Source: Spartinivicinus poritis (lineage in GTDB: Bacteria; Pseudomonadota; Gammaproteobacteria; Pseudomonadales; Zooshikellaceae). From it: a stretch of 38,249 nt of DNA. This document shows, piece by piece, positions 7,233 to 15,690 of this stretch. The DNA lies in assembly GCF_028858535.1 (NCBI RefSeq), contig NZ_JAPMOU010000048.1:1-38249 (forward strand). Reading direction: 5' to 3'. Within the stretch, counting starts at the first letter, position 1, and every line of letters begins with the position of its first letter. Position numbers and translations under genes: made by a program. The notes under the pieces are model-generated. The model saw only the letters and a list, made by a program, of their open reading frames with translations, did not search any database and was not told the origin of the DNA.

Positions 7233-8804
7233 CTATCCATCATTTGATAACGCGTTAATTAACGCTTTTCGATCGATTTTTCCATTGGGGTTTCTAGGTA
7301 GGAGTTGGAAACTAACAATCTGTTGTGGAACCATAAACCCAGGTAGTTTCTGTTTACATACGTTGGTGATAGCAACTTCATCAATTGGGGTTGTATCTCG
7401 AGGTGTAACAGCCAGTACAATAGCCTGGCCTAATTGCGGGTGGGGCATTCCTAGTGCAGCGACTTCGCCGACTAAACTAGAGGCATAAACGACTTCCTCG
7501 ACTTCCGTAGGGCTGACTCGATAGCCTGAGGTTTTAATCATATCGTCATTGCGGCCAATAAAGTATAAAAAGCCTTCTTCGTCTTTTTTGACAAGATCAC
7601 CAGACCAAACAGCAATTTCTGTGGCGGGGATACCATTAATTGGGTTGGGCATGGGCTTGAAGCGTTCTTGTGTTCTAGCTTGATCATTCCAATAACCCAG
7701 AGCAACTAAGCTGCCTCGATGGACTAGTTCTCCTGGCTCATTTGCCTCACACTCTTCCCCCGCTTCATTAATAACCAGGAGCTCTGCATTGGGGATGGCT
7801 TTGCCCATTGAAGTAGGACGTTTAGTTAGCTCATTGGGAGGTAGGTAGCTGGAGCGAAAGGCTTCTGTTAAGCCATACATGAGATAAGGGGCAGTATCTG
7901 GTAGTTGTTGCTGTAATTTGGTAAGCGTTGCGGTAGGCATTGCACCACCGGAGTTGGTGATATAGCGCAAATGCTTGGTGGTTATCTCAGGCCAGGACAA
8001 ATCGGCCAGTTGAACCCATAAGGGAGGCACTGCGGCTAAGCCGGTGATTTTGTATTTATTAACTGCCTTGATGACATCTCTAGGTAGTAAGTAATCCATT
8101 AAATAGCAGCAGGCCCCAACAGAAAAAGCGGTTGTTAATTGGCTTAAACCATAATCAAAACTAAACGGAAGGACTGCTAATATTTTGTCTTGAGGAGTAT
8201 TTGCTAAATACGTTGCCACACTATGGGCGCCCGTTACCATATTGCGATGAGATAACACGACACCTTTAGGGCGTCCAGTGCTGCCAGAGGTATATAGAAT
8301 GGCTGCCATGTCCATATCAATTGAGCGAGTGGCAAGTCGTTGATGAGAGCTATCTAACAGGGCTTGCCATGGTATTATTGGCAGAGAGTTGTTAGGCTCT
8401 ATACTCATTTCATCAACTAACACCACTTGTCTTAGGTCGTGGCACTGAGATAACTCTAAGGAGAGCTGTTTTAAGCGGGCTGCACTGGTGATTAATATTC
8501 TGACATTACAGTCTTGTAATATATAACGGACCTGATCCGGTTTTAATATAGGGTTAACTGGAACAAATACACCTCCTGCTGCAGATGTGCCCATCATACT
8601 GAAAACAGTTTTGGGTAGTTTTGGTAAGTAAACGGCTACTCGTTCGTGACGATTAAGCCCTTGTTTAACTAGACCATTGGCTACCTGCCAAATATTATCA
8701 ACCACCTCCTGATAAGAATAAACTTGTTCTTTGTAGCCTAGTGCTACAGCCTCAGGAGTTATTGCGCTTTGTTTGATTGCTAACTCATGTAAAAGTTGGC
8801 TCAT
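7233..8804 (-). CDS. AMP-forming acyl-CoA/ACP ligase, exosortase A system-associated
   Basis: A 523-residue member of the ANL adenylating superfamily. The P-loop motif YTSGSTGRPKG lies near residues 167-177, YGLTEAFRSSYLPP near 315, and SGDLVKKDEEGFLYFIGRND near 400. The hinge region DMIKTSGYRVSPTEVEEV follows, and the catalytic Lys sits in NPNGKIDRKAL at about residue 509. It activates a carboxylic acid with ATP and passes it to CoA or, more likely here, to the phosphopantetheine arm of the ACP encoded at 1276. It is the first gene of the minus-strand pair with the PLP decarboxylase. There is no membrane segment. The identity of the acid is open. Confidence 0.91.
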   Translation of the reverse strand: MSQLLHELAIKQSAITPEAVALGYKEQVYSYQEVVDNIWQVANGLVKQGLNRHERVAVYLPKLPKTVFSMMGTSAAGGVFVPVNPILKPDQVRYILQDCNVRILITSAARLKQLSLELSQCHDLRQVVLVDEMSIEPNNSLPIIPWQALLDSSHQRLATRSIDMDMAAILYTSGSTGRPKGVVLSHRNMVTGAHSVATYLANTPQDKILAVLPFSFDYGLSQLTTAFSVGACCYLMDYLLPRDVIKAVNKYKITGLAAVPPLWVQLADLSWPEITTKHLRYITNSGGAMPTATLTKLQQQLPDTAPYLMYGLTEAFRSSYLPPNELTKRPTSMGKAIPNAELLVINEAGEECEANEPGELVHRGSLVALGYWNDQARTQERFKPMPNPINGIPATEIAVWSGDLVKKDEEGFLYFIGRNDDMIKTSGYRVSPTEVEEVVYASSLVGEVAALGMPHPQLGQAIVLAVTPRDTTPIDEVAITNVCKQKLPGFMVPQQIVSFQLLPRNPNGKIDRKALINALSNDG

Positions 8805-8959
8805 TGAATAGCTCGTCCTTAAGTGGTATTGGCTGTTTCAATAATTATAAAAAACGTAAATAGTTATTGGTAATTTTAAGTTTTTACATGTTCTGGATGA
8901 TGACAATGACTATTAATTAATATTATGATTTTTTTATTGTATTAACGAACGGAATCTTA

Positions 8960-9739
8960 ATGGTGATGTGGGGTAATTCACGATCTTTTAATATTAGTAG
9001 TTGGTTCATTTTAGCCTTCGTTGTTACTGTGTCTGATGGCTTTGCTAAATCATTAGCGGATTCTATACAACAAATCAAGCCCAGTGTGGTGGGGGTGGCT
9101 ACTTATTTGCCGACTAGAAGCCCGCCTGTGAGCTTATTAGGTACAGGGTTCGTTGTTGATGATGGCTATCATGTAGTGACTAACGCTCATGTCATTCCTG
9201 CTAAATTGAATCTGGAAAAAAAAGAACGCCTTGTTGTTTTATATGGCCAAGGTAATAAGCCTTCAGTAAGAGAAGCAAGGGTTTTTAAAGCAGATGAATC
9301 CCATGATCTTGCACTATTGCGGCTAAAAGGAACCACTTTAAAGCCACTGGTTCTAGGAGATTCCAGTAAGGTGCGAGAAGGGGATCAAATTGCTTTTACC
9401 GGGTTTCCAATAGGCCTGGTGCTAGGGTTATACCCTGCTACCCATCACGGGATTGTAGCTAGCATTACGCCAGTTGCTATTCCTGTTATTTCAGCAAAAG
9501 AGCTGGATATTCATCATATCCAGCGCTTACGGAGTCCTTATAATGTTTTTCAGTTGGATGCAACCGCTTACCCTGGTAATAGTGGTAGCCCAGTATTTTT
9601 GGCTGCAACTGGTGAAGTGATCGGTATAGTAAATAAAGTATTTGTTAAACAAACTAAAGAGTCAGTGTTAGCAAAACCTAGTGGTATTACCTATGCTATT
9701 CCAATCACTCATGTAAAAGCCTTAATTCGGCGAAAATAG
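8960..9739 (+). CDS. Exported trypsin-like serine protease without PDZ domain
   Basis: A protein of 259 residues with a hydrophobic N-terminal signal (FILAFVVTVSDGFA) and a single chymotrypsin-fold domain. The catalytic triad is visible: His in VVTNAHVI near residue 75, Asp in SHDLALLRL near 115, and Ser in YPGNSGSPVF near 210. It is related to the HtrA/DegP (S1C) group but stops after the protease domain. The start at 8960 has GGA six bases upstream; the ATG at 8966 is possible. It stands alone, divergent from the ligase gene. A role in processing exported proteins or quality control of the polysaccharide export site is a guess from position only. Confidence 0.88.
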   Translation: MVMWGNSRSFNISSWFILAFVVTVSDGFAKSLADSIQQIKPSVVGVATYLPTRSPPVSLLGTGFVVDDGYHVVTNAHVIPAKLNLEKKERLVVLYGQGNKPSVREARVFKADESHDLALLRLKGTTLKPLVLGDSSKVREGDQIAFTGFPIGLVLGLYPATHHGIVASITPVAIPVISAKELDIHHIQRLRSPYNVFQLDATAYPGNSGSPVFLAATGEVIGIVNKVFVKQTKESVLAKPSGITYAIPITHVKALIRRK

Positions 9740-9783
9740 CAAAATTGTGACAACGTTGCAGTCTAAAACATAAGTAGTAAAAA

Positions 9784-10032
9784 CTAGTAATAAGAGGCTA
9801 GTCTCCGCTCTTTATTGCTTCTTCTATCTGAAGTTACAAGGTTTCCTTCTGAATCAGTGAATGGATAGTAAATAGGTTTGCTATTTTTACGACGGTCGTA
9901 ATGTTTGCTGCGCTGCAAGCAGTCAGTTACTTGCTTACTTGAAGTGTAACGTTTGGCAGCAGAGTTAAAAATTATAATTGCCATACAGCCAATAATGGCA
10001 ATGGTGATGAGTAGCAGCCATACACTTATCAT
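9784..10032 (-). CDS. Small single-pass membrane protein
   Basis: Function not recognised. From the ATG at 10032 it has 82 residues; an upstream ATG at 10047 lies inside the AGGGG region that serves as the ribosome site of the later start. Residues 4-25 form one transmembrane helix (SVWLLLITIAIIGCMAIIIF). The rest is polar and basic, with two DRR-type clusters (YDRRKNSK and SDRRSNKERR), which suggests a cytoplasmic tail facing lipid head groups or nucleic acid. It converges with the protease gene and diverges from the HAD-like gene. Confidence 0.65.
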   Translation of the reverse strand: MISVWLLLITIAIIGCMAIIIFNSAAKRYTSSKQVTDCLQRSKHYDRRKNSKPIYYPFTDSEGNLVTSDRRSNKERRLASYY

Positions 10033-10201
10033 TGGCACACCCCTCATTTTATATTTTAATGTTGAATATTTTTAGCAAAATGTGAGCCTTACCCGTCTAA
10101 TTTATTGATTATCAATCGGTTATATTTATTATTAGCCCTCATGCTAATTAAGTTGTAATATTTTTTGACGCTTTTGTGACATTTATACAGTTGAGGGGCT
10201 T

Positions 10202-10537
10202 ATGCCTGGATGGATTGGGGTCGATTTAGATGGCACCTTGGCACGTTATGATAAGTGGCGAGGGCCTGAGCATATAGGTGAACCGATCAAACCTATGCTG
10301 GATCGAGTAAAAAATTGGGTATTTCAAGGACAAGAAGTAAAAATATTTACGGCTAGAGCTTCTGTTCCTGAGTATCTTCCCTATGTGGAAAAATGGCTAA
10401 CTGAACATGGTTTAGCTGGGTTAGAGATAACTAATGTGAAGGATTTTAGAATGATTGAATTATGGGATGATCGCTGTGTACAGGTTTGTACCAATAAGGG
10501 AAAACCATTAAGGTTCAGTAAGCGGCTGGGCTTTTGA
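10202..10537 (+). CDS. Small HAD-like phosphatase-fold protein
   Basis: A protein of 111 residues with a compact HAD core: motif I VDLDGTLA near residue 7, motif II threonine in IFTARAS near 48, and a motif IV-like WDDRCVQ near 88. The second Asp of motif I (D-x-D-G-T) is present, so it could be an active phosphatase. There is no cap domain. Proteins of this size and type are common as phage or plasmid cargo and as orphan genes. GAGGGG precedes the ATG with good spacing. The substrate is unknown, and it has no obvious tie to the neighbouring polysaccharide genes. Confidence 0.78.
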   Translation: MPGWIGVDLDGTLARYDKWRGPEHIGEPIKPMLDRVKNWVFQGQEVKIFTARASVPEYLPYVEKWLTEHGLAGLEITNVKDFRMIELWDDRCVQVCTNKGKPLRFSKRLGF

Positions 10538-10558
10538 CTCGCTAAACTCGTTTGTTTT

Positions 10559-10584
10559 GGGGCTGGCTATTAACGAGCCCCTTT
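10559..10584 (+). terminator. Weak terminator hairpin behind the HAD-like gene
   Basis: GGGGCT (10559-10564) pairs with AGCCCC (10576-10581) across an 11-base loop and is followed by TTTA. The right arm overlaps the last codons of the converging sugar transferase gene, so the hairpin serves only the plus-strand gene. The short T run makes it weak. Confidence 0.45.
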
Positions 10585-11976
10585 ACCAAACAAAATCACT
10601 TCAACAGTTTGAATTAAAATAAGAATATCTAGAAATAGGCTATGGTTTTTTACATAGTAAAGGTCATATTCAAGCTTATGTTTGGCATCGTTATCAGAAG
10701 CGCCGTAAGGGTAGCAGAGTTGTGCCCAGCCTGCGATACCTGGCTTGATTCGATGGCGCTCATCATAATAAGAAATTTTTTCTTTCAAGTTTGCGACAAA
10801 CTCAGGCCGTTCTGGCCTTGGCCCAACAAAGCCCATATCACCTTTTAATACATTTAGGATTTGAGGGAGCTCATCTATTCGGTATTTTCTGATGATTCGA
10901 CCCGTTCGAGTGATACGAGGGTCATTTTGGGTGGCCCACTGTGCCTGACCACTTTTTTCCGCGTCAATTCTCATGCTACGGAATTTGAGTACATCAAAAA
11001 CCTCTCCATTGAGACCAACTCGACGTTGTCGATAAAAAATAGGGGCTTTAAGCCCTTCTTCTAACCAAATACCCAATATAGCAAAAGCCATTAAAGGCCA
11101 GGCGAAGCAGAGCAGGGTTAAGCTAGCGACAATATCAAACAAGCGCTCAGAGTAGGTTCTCAGGTTGCTTTGGCTAAAACCATCAGAAAATACCATCCAA
11201 CTTGGGTGTAGCAGTTCAAGCTCGATCTTGCCTGTTTCCCTTTCAAAAAAGGTCAGAATATCAACAACCTCTATACCACTTAGTTTGCAGTCCAGTAGCT
11301 CATTGATTGGAAAGTTTTTTCGGCGATCATCAACAGCGACGACTATTTCATCAATCTTGTTATCAACAGCATATTCCAGTAAAGAACCTTGGTGGTTGAT
11401 GATAAGCTCATTCGAAACGATATCGGCTTCACTAGCAATATGCATAAAGCCAATAACACTAAAGCCGCGGCGGTCACTTTTCCGGCGTAACCGCTGACAA
11501 ATATTATTTGCCCTTCTGCCTGCTCCTAGTACTAATACACGACGTTTTAAGATTTTCTCATCCACAAGCCTGGTAAAGCACCAGCGGATACCGACAATAC
11601 TTAAAAAGGCGATAGTAATAGTGACAATAAAAACACCACGGCCAATTAGCAATGTAGGGAACAGAAAAAAGCAAAGAGAAAGTATGATGCTGCCAAGAAG
11701 AAAGCTAATAGCTGAACGTATCAGCATGCCAGTGAGCCCTTCTCTCAGTCGGGCTTGATAGAGGCCCATTGCTATCATGCTAATGATAAAAGCAGCCCCA
11801 AGTACTAATGCCCGTACAATTAAGGGGCTAGCAGGGTCCTGGCCAGTAGGTTCAAGTGTCCCAAAACGAATGAGGGTGCCAATGTGGGTAGAAGCGATAA
11901 AGGCACAAAGCTCAAATAGCCCCAGGATTAAGTAGGGTACTCTAATATGGTGTTTGAAAATGCGAATACTGCTCAC
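10570..11976 (-). CDS. EpsB-type sugar transferase (polyprenyl-phosphate glycosyl-1-phosphate transferase), PEP-CTERM/exosortase type
   Basis: A protein of 468 residues. An N-terminal block of four to five transmembrane helices (residues 15-135) is followed by a Rossmann-like CoA-binding/epimerase-type domain starting VLVLGAGRRAN near 147. Another membrane helix lies near 280, and then comes the bacterial sugar transferase domain with KFRSMRIDAEK, YRIDELPQILNVLKGDMGFVGPRPE and GIAGWAQ. The enzyme puts the first sugar phosphate on undecaprenyl phosphate at the inner membrane to start polysaccharide repeat units. The opening IRIFKHHIRVPYLILGLFE is typical of the exosortase-associated version and ties this gene to the cluster at 1-9 kb. 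It is a monocistronic minus-strand gene. Confidence 0.92.
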   Translation of the reverse strand: MSSIRIFKHHIRVPYLILGLFELCAFIASTHIGTLIRFGTLEPTGQDPASPLIVRALVLGAAFIISMIAMGLYQARLREGLTGMLIRSAISFLLGSIILSLCFFLFPTLLIGRGVFIVTITIAFLSIVGIRWCFTRLVDEKILKRRVLVLGAGRRANNICQRLRRKSDRRGFSVIGFMHIASEADIVSNELIINHQGSLLEYAVDNKIDEIVVAVDDRRKNFPINELLDCKLSGIEVVDILTFFERETGKIELELLHPSWMVFSDGFSQSNLRTYSERLFDIVASLTLLCFAWPLMAFAILGIWLEEGLKAPIFYRQRRVGLNGEVFDVLKFRSMRIDAEKSGQAQWATQNDPRITRTGRIIRKYRIDELPQILNVLKGDMGFVGPRPERPEFVANLKEKISYYDERHRIKPGIAGWAQLCYPYGASDNDAKHKLEYDLYYVKNHSLFLDILILIQTVEVILFGKGAR

Positions 11977-12153
11977 TGAAACTCCCTTTATCCTTAAATA
12001 TGGCTATGGCTTTCCCGTGTGCATGGTTAGTCACTTCTGCTTCCGTGTAAAGGGGCACGTCCCCTAGAGCTAGCGCGCTAATTTATTATAAGAGGCTTTT
12101 AATGTCAGTTAATTACTTCAACATATTTAATGTTTTTTGAAGCTTCACTGTTG

Positions 12154-13074
12154 TTAGGTTAAATCAGCCTCTGGTTTGCGCTGTGCTTTAAGTTGCCATT
12201 TCTGTTGACCAATAATAACACCTGTCAGGATCAATGTGACTGCGATTAACTGTGTTGTTGTTAGCCATTCGTCTAAAATGATTGCAGCTAAAATAACCGT
12301 GAACACAGGGATTAAGTTAACAAAGGTTGATGTGCTATTAGCAGACAACTGACTAACACCGTAGTTATAAAGCCCATAAGCACCACATGTAACAACACTA
12401 CCCAGATAAATAATAGCCAGGGTTGGCTCTAATTCAATTTGTGTGGGTAAATCACTATTTAGAGCAAAAGGCAAGAAAAATAAGGTGCCTGCGACAGACT
12501 GAACAGCAGTTAACGTTATCGCGTTATAGCGAAATGCTAATTTCTTTAACACTATGGTATAAAAAGCTGCCAAGATCATTGCAATTAATTCCAAAAAGTT
12601 ACCCAGCAGTGGGTTTGGCGCATGTTCGCTCTTTTCTGATAAAAAAGTTAACCAAAGTGCGCCTATAAATGCAATCACTAACCCTGTCAGCAATAGTTTG
12701 GATGGCTTTTCTTTTAATACTAGCCAAGCGCCTATCGTTACAAGTGCTGGATATAACGCTGTAACTGCCCCTGCCTGAGCGGCACTGGTATGCTCTAAGG
12801 CCAAACTTTCAAAAATAAAATACAGGCAAGGTTCACAAAGAACCATCATAAGAAATAGCTTAAGATCGCCAGGCTGGTATTGACGAAATGAAATGCGGCG
12901 GAAACAAGCTAAAAAACAGAGGGTTGCAATTAGCATCCGAGCAAAAATAACCAGCCACATAGAATAATGGCTAAAGGCTATTTTTAAAGCAATAAAGGAA
13001 CTACCCCAAAGCAGCATGGCTAAAACTAAAATGCTATACACAAACCATGGCGTGCTTTGACTGGTTGTATTCAT
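12154..13074 (-). CDS. EamA/DMT-family transporter
   Basis: A protein of 306 residues with about ten hydrophobic helices in two repeated EamA halves. Each half ends in the usual pattern, for example AAQAGAVTALYPALVTIGAWLVLKEKP near residues 97-125 and STFVNLIPVFTVILAAIILDEWL near 248-270. Members export amino acids, nucleobases or other small metabolites through the inner membrane; the substrate cannot be told from sequence. It is a single gene, with gspD and its terminator upstream. The C-terminus is short and basic. Confidence 0.88.
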   Translation of the reverse strand: MNTTSQSTPWFVYSILVLAMLLWGSSFIALKIAFSHYSMWLVIFARMLIATLCFLACFRRISFRQYQPGDLKLFLMMVLCEPCLYFIFESLALEHTSAAQAGAVTALYPALVTIGAWLVLKEKPSKLLLTGLVIAFIGALWLTFLSEKSEHAPNPLLGNFLELIAMILAAFYTIVLKKLAFRYNAITLTAVQSVAGTLFFLPFALNSDLPTQIELEPTLAIIYLGSVVTCGAYGLYNYGVSQLSANSTSTFVNLIPVFTVILAAIILDEWLTTTQLIAVTLILTGVIIGQQKWQLKAQRKPEADLT

Positions 13075-13192
13075 CGGTAGATAGTTGAATTAAATATGTG
13101 GCATAAATAAAGAGCCGCTATTAGATAGCTTTTAGTTAATAGAATCAACTACTCTTGGCTGCAGGTTTTTAGTTGTGATGATTATAGAGAGT

Positions 13193-13239
13193 AGAAGAAA
13201 AGTTAACTGCTGGCTGTTTGTTTTGCAGCCAACAGTTAA
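13193..13239 (-). terminator. Rho-independent terminator of gspC-gspD
   Basis: Two 14-base arms (13203-13216 and 13226-13239) pair with a single mismatch around a nine-base loop. On the minus strand they are followed by CTTTTCTTCT. The hairpin lies 24 bases past the gspD stop codon, in the place expected for the end of the gspCD transcript and before the DMT transporter gene. Confidence 0.75.
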
Positions 13240-13263
13240 GCCTGTTGTCACTATCTTTTAGTC

Positions 13264-15684
13264 TTATTGACGAGTGTCTAAGCAGCCTTGCTTGACTGCC
13301 TTTAGCTTACGACAGATATCCATCGCTCTAGACTGATTTTCAATACCTGTAAATAGTACGCGGTAATAAGTACCTCGTTTACCATAGTTGGCGGACTTAA
13401 CTTTAGGCTGTAGGCCGTTGAGTAAGCTCCCATGGCGTTTTTGGATATTACTTATTGCCTGGTCGGCAGCTGTTGCTGATTTATAAGAGGCTAGCTGAAC
13501 AGCCCAGCGAGCAGAAGAGCTAGCAGGTGCTGCTGTTGAGGTTCGGGCAACGCTGCTGGCTGGACGTGTGTAAGATGTCTGTGAAGGTTGAGCTGTTACA
13601 GGCTTGTTATAGCGAGTTGGCTGGCTATTACGGGAGCCATAACTATTACTGGTATTAGCTGAGGGTTGGGTGCGAAGCGATTTTTGTGCATCTGTATGAG
13701 TGGTTGCAGTAAATAGCTTGTTAGCATCATCAGGTCTTGCCCGCTGAATATCATACTGTTCTGTTCGTTTATCAACGGCACTCTTGACTAGCTTAATGCT
13801 GGAGTATTTATCTCGGGTTAAGCCACTCACTTCATTGGTATTACGAATAATGGTGGGTTTGATAAATACCATTAAGTTTCGCTTTTTATGCGAGTTGTTG
13901 TCATTTTCAAATAATCGGCCAACTAAGGGGATACTGCTCAAAATAGGAACAGATGATTCACCTTGAACAACATCATCTTGTAGAAGGCCGCCTAACACAA
14001 TAATTTTTGAATCGTTAACCAGAATCGTACTTTTAATCTGTCGTTTACTGGTGACTTGGTTAAGGTTGCTGCTGCTTTCTGCAGAGGTGATGACGTTGGA
14101 TATTTCTTGATCGATCTCGAGGCGCATGGTATCGCCTTCGTTAATATGAGGGGTGACTTTTAGCTTTAAGCCAACGTCTTTACGTTCTACTGTGGTAAAG
14201 GGGTTGTTTGCTCCATCTGAGCCTGTTGTGTATGAGCCTGTTTGGAAAGGCACTTCTTGACCCACCAAAATTTCGGCCTCTTCGTTATCCATCGTCATTA
14301 GGCTGGGTGTTGATAGCAGGTTGCTATTGCTTTGCTGGGTGATAGCATTGAGAAGTATGCCAAAGTTACTATTACGTAAGGCCACTTGCCCAATCGGAAT
14401 TTTAGTATTATCAACTGCGGCACCGATGATAGAGCTAATTGCAGAGCCACCATTATCGCCTCCACCTGTTTTGGTGTCTTTACCAGCAATACCCCACTGG
14501 ATACCTAGTTGTTCTGAAATATCTCCAGACACTTCAACAATTGCTGACTCGATAAGTACTTGGGCTCGGCGAACATCCAGTTGTCGAACAATGTTTTCCA
14601 GCTCTCTGATCATTTCTGGTTCAGCAGCGATAATCAAAGCATTTTGTGATTCATCGGCTTTGATAATGGACTGCTTAGCGTCTTTTTTATCTTTGCCTGA
14701 TTGAACCGTAAGTGATTTGGAAAGCTCAGACAGTGCTTCTGCAAGGTTTTTGGCATCTGCGTGGCGTAAGTGAATCACTCGGGTTGAAGAGGCGCTGTCA
14801 GCTTCTACATCCATAGAACGCGCCATTCGCTTCACTTTGCTACGAAAAGCGGGTTTGCCTGTAATAATGAGTCGGTTGGTACGCTCATCAGCTATCAATT
14901 GGCCTGCCGGTTTACGTTGTTGCTGGCCTCCTAATAGTCCTTCTTTAATGACTTTCACAACATCACCTACCCAGGCATGCTCAAGTTTAATCACATCATG
15001 GTCAGCGTTTTCAGCCAAGTCCATTTCCCTAATGAGCTTTGCTAGGCGCTTTACATTGGCACTGTGGTCGCTAATGATAATCGAGTTGCTGGAAGCTATA
15101 GCAGCAGCATGACCATATTGTGGGATTAAAGGGCGAATGACAGGAATTAGCTCTACTGCAGATAAGTTAACCAGAGGGACTACCTTGGTTATCATATGAC
15201 CACTGCGGGGTCCTGATTTGCCATTAAATATGGGGACATCACTTTTTGCTTTGTTAGTGGGCACTATATTGATGGTTTTACCATTGGGTACGGCAGTGAA
15301 ACCATTGGCATGAAGCACAGAAAGAAATACATCGTATATTTCTTCTCTAGAGAGAGGCGAAGCTGATACTACCGTTACATTGTTTGGCCCTTTTATGCGA
15401 GGGTCAACAATGATCGTTTCACCTGTAATAGAAGCAACTTGGGCGATAAACTCTCTTATATCGGCGTTTTTCTGGTTGATTGTCCAGCGTTTACCATCAT
15501 CGGCATTGGTTTCTGCCAGTGTCACCGGTGTGACTGAAAAGCATAAACAAAGCACTGATGCATGAAAAAGTTTGGTCAATCTGGCCATAGTAAAGCGTTG
15601 TTGTTGGTAAGACATGTGATTATTATTCCAAGAATCCTGCTTATTATCCTGGTGAGTGGCTGCTTGTTTAAGGGCGTTTAGCAT
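13264..15684 (-). CDS. gspD: Type II secretion secretin GspD with C-terminal SPOR domain
   Basis: A protein of 806 residues from the ATG at 15684, which has GGAGG upstream; in-frame ATGs at 15615 and 15588 sit nearer the signal peptide (residues 33-58). N0 starts at about 68 (WTINQKNADIREF). N1-N3 repeats follow, for example VVPLVNLSAVELIPVIRPLIPQ. The secretin pore domain spans about 370-620, with LVGQEVPFQTG, KVTPHIN and VPILSSIPLVGRLF. It forms the outer-membrane channel. A Ser/Thr/Pro-rich linker (about 660-724) leads to an extra domain, residues 725-806, with WAVQLASY and YYRVLFTG, the pattern of peptidoglycan-binding SPOR domains, in place of a usual pilotin-binding tail. gspC precedes it by six bases. 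Confidence 0.95.
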   Translation of the reverse strand: MLNALKQAATHQDNKQDSWNNNHMSYQQQRFTMARLTKLFHASVLCLCFSVTPVTLAETNADDGKRWTINQKNADIREFIAQVASITGETIIVDPRIKGPNNVTVVSASPLSREEIYDVFLSVLHANGFTAVPNGKTINIVPTNKAKSDVPIFNGKSGPRSGHMITKVVPLVNLSAVELIPVIRPLIPQYGHAAAIASSNSIIISDHSANVKRLAKLIREMDLAENADHDVIKLEHAWVGDVVKVIKEGLLGGQQQRKPAGQLIADERTNRLIITGKPAFRSKVKRMARSMDVEADSASSTRVIHLRHADAKNLAEALSELSKSLTVQSGKDKKDAKQSIIKADESQNALIIAAEPEMIRELENIVRQLDVRRAQVLIESAIVEVSGDISEQLGIQWGIAGKDTKTGGGDNGGSAISSIIGAAVDNTKIPIGQVALRNSNFGILLNAITQQSNSNLLSTPSLMTMDNEEAEILVGQEVPFQTGSYTTGSDGANNPFTTVERKDVGLKLKVTPHINEGDTMRLEIDQEISNVITSAESSSNLNQVTSKRQIKSTILVNDSKIIVLGGLLQDDVVQGESSVPILSSIPLVGRLFENDNNSHKKRNLMVFIKPTIIRNTNEVSGLTRDKYSSIKLVKSAVDKRTEQYDIQRARPDDANKLFTATTHTDAQKSLRTQPSANTSNSYGSRNSQPTRYNKPVTAQPSQTSYTRPASSVARTSTAAPASSSARWAVQLASYKSATAADQAISNIQKRHGSLLNGLQPKVKSANYGKRGTYYRVLFTGIENQSRAMDICRKLKAVKQGCLDTRQ

Positions 15685-15690
15685 TATTGG

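Noticed and set aside
1-12000. Expected exosortase (xrtA/epsH) gene
   Set aside because: I looked for an eight-helix membrane protein with the exosortase Cys/Arg/His motifs and found none; the gene must lie outside the window if present.
14321-14704. 127-codon plus-strand frame opposite gspD
   Set aside because: Antisense shadow of a well-supported secretin gene, rich in Ser, Leu and Ile, with no motif.
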